Origin: Fretibacterium sp.
Lineage (GTDB): Bacteria > Synergistota > Synergistia > Synergistales > Aminobacteriaceae
Length of the DNA: 50,266 nucleotides
NCBI GenBank assembly: GCA_024695065.1
Contig: JAILIX010000008.1
Span: 1 to 50,266 of the forward strand
Direction: 5' to 3'
Shown in pieces: positions 44,564 through 50,266 of this stretch; position 1 is the stretch's first letter; every line of letters starts with the position of its first letter. The notes under the pieces are model-generated. The model saw nothing but the letters and a program-made list of their open reading frames with translations, was not told the origin of the DNA and searched no databases. A program made the position numbers and the translations under genes.

Positions 44564-45856
44564 TTATTCTTTTCCCTTCTCCATCCTTTCCAGCGCGCTC
44601 CGGGCGTGTCCGGTCAGGCCCTCGGCGCGGGCGAAGGCCGCCACGTCCGGGGCCGCAAGGCGCAGGGCCTCCGCGGTGTAGTAGGTGTACTGCGACTTCC
44701 TGACAAAATCATCCACGGAGAGCGGGCTGGAGAAGCGGGCCGTGCCGCTGGTGGGCAGCGTGTGGTTGGGCCCGGCGTAATAATCCCCCAGGGCCTCAGG
44801 ACAGTGTCGCCCCAGGAACACCGACCCCGCGTGCCGCACCCGCCCCAGCCAGGCGAAGGGGTCCTCCACGCAGAGCTCCAGATGCTCCGGCGCAAGGGCG
44901 TTGGAGATGTCCAGGGCCTGAGAAATATCCTCAACAAGGATAATCTTTCCATTGCCGTCAATGGAGGCCCGGGCAATCTCCGCGCGGTCCAGCCGGGGGA
45001 TCTGCACCTCCAGCTCCGCGCTCACCGCCCGGGCAAGCTCTGCTGAGTCCGTCACCAGCACGGCGCTGGCCATTTTGTCATGTTCCGCCTGGGACAGCAG
45101 GTCCGCCGCCAGCCACCGGGCGCTGCTTTTGCCGTCCGACACGATGAGGATCTCGCTGGGCCCGGCAATCATGTCGATGGCGACGGCTCCGAAGACCTGA
45201 CGCTTCGCCTCGGCCACGTAGACGTTGCCCGGCCCCACGATTTTGTCCACCCGGGGGACGCTTTCCGTCCCCCAGGCCAGGGCTGCCACCGCCTGTGCGC
45301 CGCCGGCCTTAAAGATCCGGTCCACCCCGGCCACCTCCGCCGCGGCGAGGATAGCCGGGTTAAGGGTGCCGTCCTTCCGGGGGGGCGTCATCATCACCAC
45401 CGTGCCGCAGCCGGCCACCCTCGCGGGGATGGCGTCCATCAGCACCGTCGAGGGGTAGGCCGCCGTGCCGCCGGGGACGTAAATCCCCACGCGCTCCAGA
45501 GGGAGAACCCGCTGGCCAAGAACGATGCCTCCCGCTTCTTCCGTGAGGATAAAGCCGCTGCGGACCTGCTGCTGATGAAAACGGCGGATGTTGGCCGCCG
45601 CCCGCTCCAGCAGCGCCATGAACTCCGGCCCCACGGCCGCCGCCGCCCGCTTCCGCTCCTCAGGCGTCGCCTCAACGGCGCTCAGTTTCACGCCGTCAAA
45701 CTTTTCTTCATATCGGAGAAGCGCCGCGTCGCCCTCCTGCCGCACCTGGGACAGGATCTCCGCCACCGCCGCGCTGACCCGGGGCGCGGCGGCCTCCACG
45801 CCCCGGGCGAATATCTCGCTGTCCGGCACTTCGCCGTATTTCATGATCTTTATCAT
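44564..45856 (-). CDS. hisD: Histidinol dehydrogenase HisD
   Basis: NAD- and zinc-dependent oxidation of histidinol to histidine in two steps. 430 residues, normal length. Motifs: IYVPGGTAAYPSTVLM, KIVGPGNVYVAEAK, IDMIAGPSEILIVSD, AEHDKMASAVLVT with the zinc/base residues, and NHTLPTSGTARFSSPLSV. Start ATG overlaps the hisG stop (ATGA). Confidence 0.97.
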   Translation of the reverse strand: MIKIMKYGEVPDSEIFARGVEAAAPRVSAAVAEILSQVRQEGDAALLRYEEKFDGVKLSAVEATPEERKRAAAAVGPEFMALLERAAANIRRFHQQQVRSGFILTEEAGGIVLGQRVLPLERVGIYVPGGTAAYPSTVLMDAIPARVAGCGTVVMMTPPRKDGTLNPAILAAAEVAGVDRIFKAGGAQAVAALAWGTESVPRVDKIVGPGNVYVAEAKRQVFGAVAIDMIAGPSEILIVSDGKSSARWLAADLLSQAEHDKMASAVLVTDSAELARAVSAELEVQIPRLDRAEIARASIDGNGKIILVEDISQALDISNALAPEHLELCVEDPFAWLGRVRHAGSVFLGRHCPEALGDYYAGPNHTLPTSGTARFSSPLSVDDFVRKSQYTYYTAEALRLAAPDVAAFARAEGLTGHARSALERMEKGKE

Positions 45857-46497
45857 TGTATCTCTGCCTCCAGCCCGCGCAGAACCTCCTGAATGCGCCC
45901 GCCCTTGAACTTTGAACCCGCCTTGTTCGCGATGATCCGCGCACTGAGCTCCGCCACCGTGTCGATGACGTGCAGATGATTTTCCCGCAGCGTCGTCCCG
46001 GTCTCCACGATGTCCACAATCACATCGGAGAGTCCCAGGATCGGCGCAAGCTCAATGGAGCCCCGCAGCGGGATGATGTCGATGTCACGTCCCCGCTCCG
46101 CGTAGAACCTCCGGGCGATGTTGGGGAACTCCGTGGCGACGCGCAGCGTGCGCTCCGGGTCGTCGCGGAAGCCCTCAGGCGCCGCCACCGCCATGCGGCA
46201 CACGCCGGTGCGCAGGTCCAGCAGCTCATAGACGTCCGGCCCATACTCCAGCAGAATGTCCCTGCCCGCCGCACCGATATCCGCCGCGCCGCGCTCCACG
46301 TAGATGGGCACGTCCGCCGGCTTGACCCAGAAGCAGCGCAGGCCAAGCTCCGGGTTCTCAAAGATCAGCTTCCGGCCCTTGTCCAGCGCGCCGGGGCAAC
46401 CGAACCCCGCCCGCTCAAACATCCCGTAAACCCGCTCGCCCAGGCGCCCCTTGGGCAGTGCGATGCTCAGCATGGAACCTGTTGAAACGGCCTTCAA
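45853..46497 (-). CDS. hisG: ATP phosphoribosyltransferase, short form HisG
   Basis: First step of histidine synthesis: condenses ATP and PRPP. 214 residues, i.e. the short HisG-S type, lacking the C-terminal regulatory domain and needing HisZ, encoded just upstream. IALPKGRLGE, AADIGAAGRDILLEYG and the PRPP loop DIVETGTTLRENHL are present. It starts at TTG (46497), overlapping the hisZ stop, with GGTGAGGG before it; an ATG at 46473, eight codons in, is a fair alternative. Confidence 0.94.
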   Translation of the reverse strand: MKAVSTGSMLSIALPKGRLGERVYGMFERAGFGCPGALDKGRKLIFENPELGLRCFWVKPADVPIYVERGAADIGAAGRDILLEYGPDVYELLDLRTGVCRMAVAAPEGFRDDPERTLRVATEFPNIARRFYAERGRDIDIIPLRGSIELAPILGLSDVIVDIVETGTTLRENHLHVIDTVAELSARIIANKAGSKFKGGRIQEVLRGLEAEIQ

Positions 46498-47492
46498 TGT
46501 CCCTCACCTCGTCCTTCCGCCGGCCCGCGGAGGGCCCCGGTGTTGAATCCGAGGGGCTCCAGCAGGTCCATGTAGACGGCAAAGCCAATGGCGTGCCCTC
46601 CGGCGTGGCCCATCCGCTCCATCAGCCGGTCATACTGTCCGCCGGAGAGGACAGCTGCCGGGATGCCGTCGATGAACCCGCGGAACACAATGCCGTTGTA
46701 ATAGTTCAGGTTGCTGACGGCGGAGAGGTCAACGTTGAGGCTCAGGGGGGCTTCTCCGGAGAAATCCGCCCCGTCCCCCAGGGCGCTCAGGATGCGCTCA
46801 AGCTGCTCCAGACATTTCAGGGCCGGTCCGCAGTCCGCCAGGTCCCGCCGCAGCGCCGGCAGGGCCTCCTCCGGCCGTCCGCAGTCCCCGACGAGGGCCC
46901 GCAGATATTTCGCCGTGTCCGTCTCCGCTCCGCACAGCCGGGTGAGCTCGTGGATGTTCTTCTCCGCCACGCACTGGATCAGCGCGGGGCGGGCGGAGGG
47001 CTCCGCCCTGTCGAGGACGGCGGAGAGTACCCCCAGGTGGGCAACGTCCAGCACCCGGGCCCGGGACTCCGCCACAAGGCTCAGGCTCTCCGCCGCGAGG
47101 GACAGCACCTCCCGGACGCAGCCGTCGTCCACGGCCCCCAGACACTCCAGCCCCACCTGGGGAATCTCGCGGAACGTGCCGCGCTTGCCCGCCTGACGCG
47201 GGGCGCGGTAGACGTTCTCGTCATAAAAAATTTTCTGCACCACGCCGGGCTCAATCCGCGCATGACGGACAATCGACAGCGTGACGTCAGGCTTGAGGGC
47301 CATCAGCCGGCCGTCGGTGTCCGTGAAGGTGAGGATGTCCCCGGAGGACAGGAAGTCCCTGTTCTGGGCGTAGAAGTCGTACTCCTCAAACTTGCTCATT
47401 TTGTAGCAGGCGTATCCGCGGCGCTGGTAGAGGCAGCGCAGGGCCAGAATGGCCCGTTCCCCGCCTTTAAGCGATGTGATGTCAATGTTCAT
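46494..47492 (-). CDS. hisZ: ATP phosphoribosyltransferase regulatory subunit HisZ
   Basis: HisRS-like protein that activates short HisG and carries histidine feedback inhibition. 332 residues resembling the catalytic core of histidyl-tRNA synthetase: motif-2-like IVRHARIEPGVVQKIFYDENVYRA (shortened here to its key residues R, E and Y), NLNYYNGIVFRGF, and AVLSGGQYDRLMERMG. No anticodon-binding domain follows, which separates it from HisS. ATG at 47492 has GGAGGAG upstream; the frame is open 30 codons further but without conservation. Confidence 0.92.
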   Translation of the reverse strand: MNIDITSLKGGERAILALRCLYQRRGYACYKMSKFEEYDFYAQNRDFLSSGDILTFTDTDGRLMALKPDVTLSIVRHARIEPGVVQKIFYDENVYRAPRQAGKRGTFREIPQVGLECLGAVDDGCVREVLSLAAESLSLVAESRARVLDVAHLGVLSAVLDRAEPSARPALIQCVAEKNIHELTRLCGAETDTAKYLRALVGDCGRPEEALPALRRDLADCGPALKCLEQLERILSALGDGADFSGEAPLSLNVDLSAVSNLNYYNGIVFRGFIDGIPAAVLSGGQYDRLMERMGHAGGHAIGFAVYMDLLEPLGFNTGALRGPAEGRGEGH

Positions 47493-47711
47493 TCCGTTTT
47501 CTCCTCCGAACCTCCCCGGAAAACTATAAGAATATGCCGATATTTTACCAGAGGCGGCAACGGGTTTGCAGATGGGGCTCATCGCCCCCCCCCGGGATGC
47601 CCGCGCCCCTCCGGGCTCCGTCCGGCGGTTGCACAGGGGTTTTTACTGATATAATAAAGGCACTGCTTTTCTGATTAAAATCACTTTATCATGGAGGGAT
47701 GAGATGATGTC
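47493..47711. promoter_or_regulatory. Divergent promoter region, his operon / ABC importer
   Basis: Minus strand: TAAAAT with extended TGG upstream (plus positions 47542-47547 and flank) and CTGCAA about 18 bases before. TTATAGT nearer hisZ is a second -10 candidate. Plus strand: TTGCAC (47629-47634), 15 bases, then TGA-TATAAT (TATAAT at 47650-47655), 57 bases before the permease. The 47587-47593 stretch is a C-run. No histidine leader peptide with a His-codon run was seen. Confidence 0.5.
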
Positions 47712-49949
47712 ATGAGTGATGGGGCTATGAGGAAAAAGGCGCTTCACTTCATTTTGATGCTGCTCTTCGTCGCGGCCGTGGGAAGCTGGATTTACACCAG
47801 CGTCCGGGACGAGTTCCTGAAGCAGTCCCGGATTGGGCAGCGGCGCACGGTGGAGACCATCACTGCAGGCTATCCCGCTGAGGGCGGGGATGTGGAGGGC
47901 TGGCTCCGGCGCCTTTCGGGCGAGGGGGGCGCGGACTGCGAAGTGGCCCTGATTGACGGCCTTCCCGCCCCCGGGGATGAGATCCGGGTGCGGGGCAGCG
48001 CGGAGCTGGCCGCCCTGTGCCGGACATCCGCGGCAGACCCGGAGTTCAGCAGGGGAATCGATAACGCCGCCTACGAGGAGATCTACCGCAGCGTGAAGGA
48101 CTGGACGCTGGGGGACCCCGCGGACGGCGCGGGGGGTGAAAGGGAGCGGGCGCTGTTCTTTGCCCCCGCGATGAACCCCAGTACCCACGAAATCAGCGGT
48201 GTGCTGGTCTTCGCCTTCAGCACCGGCGCGGAGCGGGGCTTTGTCCGGATGCTCAACACCCTCTTTGGCGCGGCGCTGCTGCTGTTTGTCATTGTCATCT
48301 GGCAGATGATGATGAGCCGGGACCCCATTGTGGGATTTGCGCTGGCCGGGCTGTTCCTGATGGCCCTGACCTTTGTGGCCTACCCGCTCTTTGAGGCCGT
48401 GCGTCTCTCCTTCCTTCAGAACGGCCGCTTCTCCCTGGAGATCTGGCGGACGATCCTGACCTCGGAGGGGTATCTGGACGCGCTGATGGGGAGTCTGAAG
48501 CTGGGCTGCTGGACGGCGACGGTCTCCACCTTTGTGGGGTTCCTGTTCGCCTTTGCCGTTACCCGCACCAACATCGTCTTAAAAAAGCTCATCTCCACGA
48601 TGGGCGTCCTGCCGGTCATCTCGCCGCCCTTCTCGCTGACACTGTCCATCATCCTGCTGTTCGGCAACAACGGGCTTGTGACGCGCTGGCTGGGGCTGAC
48701 GGGCACGGGCTTCACCATTTACGGCCTGCCGGGGCTCGTCCTGGTGCAGACCATGGGCATGTTCCCCATCGCGTTCCTGACGCTCACCGGCGTGCTGCAG
48801 GCCATCGACTCCACCTATGAGGAGGCGTCGCTGAACCTCTCGGCCAGCCGCCTCAAGACCTTCACCGCCATCACGCTGCCCCTGGCCGTGCCGGGGCTTC
48901 TGAGCGCGTGGCTGCTGGTCTTCACCACGTCGCTGGCGGACTTCGCCAACCCGCTGCTCCTGGCGGGGGACCTGCGGGTGCTGTCCCTGGAATCCTACAT
49001 TGAGGTAACGGGCATGAACCGTCTGGGCCATGGCGCGGCGCTCTCCATCCTGCTGCTGCTGCCGACGCTGACGGCGTTCCTGGTCCAGCGCTTCTGGGTG
49101 GCGAGGAAGTCCTATGTCACTGTCACGGGCAAGCCCTCCGGCCGCGTCATGGAGCTGACGACGCCGGGGGTGAGAAAGCTGCTGACGGCGGTCATCTTCC
49201 TTATTATTATCTTCCTTGTTATGCTCTACGGGACGATCTTTGCCGGCTGCTTTGTCAAAAACTGGGGCATCGACTACACCTTCAGCCTGGAGAACATCAC
49301 GGAGGCCATCACGCGCTCCCGGGACGCGCTGTTTGACACCGTGACGCTGGCCGCGGCCGCCACGCCCATCGCGGGGATCATCGCCATGATCGCGGCGCTG
49401 CTGATTGTGCGGCGGCACTTCCACGGAAAACGGCTGCTGGAGATGCTGCTGATGACGCCCTTTGCCCTGCCGGGCACCCTGGTCGGCATCAGCTACATCC
49501 TGGCTTTCAACCACGCTCCCATCATCCTGGTGGGCACGGCGGCCATCATCATCATCAACTACGTGATCCGCGAGCTGCCCGTGGGCATTGAGGGGGGCAT
49601 CGCGTCCCTGCGGCAGATTGACCCCTCCATTGAGGAGGCGGCCACGGACCTGGGCGCGGACTCCGCCACGGTGTTCCGCACCATCGTCCTGCCGCTGGTG
49701 AGGCCGGCGTTCCTGTCCAGCCTGTCCTACACGTTCGTGAGGTCCATGACGGCCGTGAGCGCGGTCATCTTCCTGATCTCCGCCCGGTGGTACCACCTGA
49801 CGGTGCTTATCTACAACTTCTCGGAGAACCTGCGCTTCGGGCTGGCGAGCGTGCTGTCCACCGTGCTGATCATCATCGTGTTTGGGGCCTTTGGGCTGAT
49901 GAGGCTTCTCGTCCGTGAGAACGAGAACCTGATGAAGAACGTAACCTGA
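47712..49949 (+). CDS. ABC importer permease, two fused permease domains, Fe3+/PotBC type
   Basis: 745 residues. N-terminal membrane helix (about 8-30), then ~145 residues predicted outside the membrane (about 31-175), then a second helix and two BPD_transp_1 permease domains in tandem (about 215-475 and 495-735). Each has its EAA loop: YEEASLNLSASRLKTF and IEEAATDLGADSATVF, which dock the ATPase. Fused permeases of this kind serve ferric iron, thiamine or polyamine import; the substrate cannot be told here because no binding-protein gene is in view. The N-terminal exported domain is unusual and has no family I recognise. ATG at 47712; another ATG is at 47727. Confidence 0.88.
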   Translation: MSDGAMRKKALHFILMLLFVAAVGSWIYTSVRDEFLKQSRIGQRRTVETITAGYPAEGGDVEGWLRRLSGEGGADCEVALIDGLPAPGDEIRVRGSAELAALCRTSAADPEFSRGIDNAAYEEIYRSVKDWTLGDPADGAGGERERALFFAPAMNPSTHEISGVLVFAFSTGAERGFVRMLNTLFGAALLLFVIVIWQMMMSRDPIVGFALAGLFLMALTFVAYPLFEAVRLSFLQNGRFSLEIWRTILTSEGYLDALMGSLKLGCWTATVSTFVGFLFAFAVTRTNIVLKKLISTMGVLPVISPPFSLTLSIILLFGNNGLVTRWLGLTGTGFTIYGLPGLVLVQTMGMFPIAFLTLTGVLQAIDSTYEEASLNLSASRLKTFTAITLPLAVPGLLSAWLLVFTTSLADFANPLLLAGDLRVLSLESYIEVTGMNRLGHGAALSILLLLPTLTAFLVQRFWVARKSYVTVTGKPSGRVMELTTPGVRKLLTAVIFLIIIFLVMLYGTIFAGCFVKNWGIDYTFSLENITEAITRSRDALFDTVTLAAAATPIAGIIAMIAALLIVRRHFHGKRLLEMLLMTPFALPGTLVGISYILAFNHAPIILVGTAAIIIINYVIRELPVGIEGGIASLRQIDPSIEEAATDLGADSATVFRTIVLPLVRPAFLSSLSYTFVRSMTAVSAVIFLISARWYHLTVLIYNFSENLRFGLASVLSTVLIIIVFGAFGLMRLLVRENENLMKNVT

Positions 49950-49950
49950 T

Positions 49951-49967
49951 GGGGACGTCCCCTTATT
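49951..49967 (+). other. Palindrome between permease and ATPase genes
   Basis: GGGGACGTCCCC is a perfect 12-base palindrome (49951-49962) followed by TTATT, just after the permease stop. It may form a small hairpin that protects or partly terminates the upstream message. The ATPase ribosome site TTGGAGGCAGAG follows. Confidence 0.4.
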
Positions 49968-49995
49968 CGGGCTTGACGAATTGGAGGCAGAGATT

Positions 49996-50266
49996 ATGGC
50001 AGAGACATCCGTAAAGGTGGCGGCAAAGTCGAAGTCCGTCACGTTTGAGGGAATTACAAAGATATTTAAGGACCCGCAGTCCGGCCAGGACGTGAAGGCG
50101 GTGGACAGCGTCTCCTTCCGCATTGAGCCGGGGGAGCTGGTCACGCTGCTGGGGCCCTCCGGCTGCGGCAAGACGACGGTGCTGAGGATGCTTTCGGGCT
50201 TTGAGCCGCCCACGGCGGGGCGCATCCTGATTGGTGAGACGGACGTGACCCAGACCCCGCCCAACA
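49996..50266 (+). CDS. ABC importer ATPase, 5' part only (FbpC/PotA type)
   Basis: First ~90 codons of an ABC ATPase, cut by the window end. Walker A is GPSGCGKTT near residue 55, followed by LRMLSGFEPPTAGRILI as in spermidine/iron (PotA, FbpC, CysA-like) ATPases. The N-terminal ~15 residues (ETSVKVAAKSKSV) extend beyond the usual start. Clearly the partner of the permease 46 bases upstream. Confidence 0.9.
   Translation, partial: MAETSVKVAAKSKSVTFEGITKIFKDPQSGQDVKAVDSVSFRIEPGELVTLLGPSGCGKTTVLRMLSGFEPPTAGRILIGETDVTQTPPN

Noticed and set aside
43064-45046. 660-codon plus-strand ORF opposite hisB-hisC-hisD
   Set aside because: Arg-, Pro- and Gly-rich translation with no domain, fully antisense to three recognised his genes; a GC-rich shadow frame.
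46494-47492. Histidyl-tRNA synthetase
   Set aside because: Too short, no anticodon-binding domain, and directly upstream of a short HisG, which fits HisZ.
47493-47711. Histidine attenuator leader peptide
   Set aside because: No short ORF with a run of His codons and no leader terminator was found upstream of hisZ.
48579-50264. 561-codon minus-strand ORF opposite the ABC permease
   Set aside because: Low-complexity Gln/Arg/His/Gly translation antisense to a conserved permease; shadow frame.

Overview
The window is a GC-rich (mostly G/C at third codon positions) stretch of a diderm, LPS-making bacterium. It carries lpxA/C/D, fabZ, a BamA-type Omp85 protein and a TamB-like protein beside features also common in Gram-positives (type III pantothenate kinase, an RqcP-like S4 protein, HisZ-dependent short HisG). 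This mix suggests Synergistota. That is an inference from gene content and order, not a database result. About 46 genes are packed tightly. Many start codons overlap the preceding stop (ATGA, GTGA, TTGA, TGATG), and GTG/TTG starts are frequent. No rRNA, tRNA, CRISPR array, IS element or prophage was seen, and no gap between genes exceeds 300 bases.

Layout. (1) 1-5622: 5' part of clpB (minus), then coaX and a dihydrouridine synthase (plus), then a PAS-GGDEF-EAL signalling protein (minus). (2) 5860-9594: a tamB-like gene, convergent with a minus-strand block at 9658-15915: a secreted coiled-coil protein, the GTPase der, an asparaginase-fold protein lacking its catalytic threonines, a LUD-domain protein, and a bitopic proline-rich/TPR protein with two tandem-repeat tracts. 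(3) 16065-26289: a plus-strand envelope cluster: histidine phosphatase, sigma factor, a one-TM protein that may be its anti-sigma partner, bamA, an unrecognised exported protein, lpxD, lpxC, fabZ, lpxA, a phosphoglucomutase and rqcP. (4) 26406-30483: eno, yajC, secD, secF, closed by a strong terminator. (5) 30677-41251: a large Mrp/Mbh-type cation antiporter operon (E-F-G-DUF4040-B-C plus four NuoL/M/N-type pump subunits). A Sel1-repeat gene with its own promoter and a downstream hairpin sits before the last pump subunit. (6) 47492-41335, minus strand: hisZ-G-D-C-B-H-A without hisF or hisI/E. (7) 47712-50266: an ABC importer permease with two fused permease domains and an extra N-terminal exported domain, then the start of its ATPase, cut by the window end.

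How the parts fit. The bam/lpx/tam/sec genes form an outer-membrane biogenesis neighbourhood, preceded by a sigma factor that could respond to envelope state. The Mrp-type operon would couple H+ and Na+ gradients. The best leads are the four-pump Mrp operon with its embedded Sel1 cassette, the sigma/putative anti-sigma pair before bamA, the catalytically degenerate asparaginase joined to der, the unknown protein in the usual skp position, and a sharp codon-usage break inside clpB near base 600.
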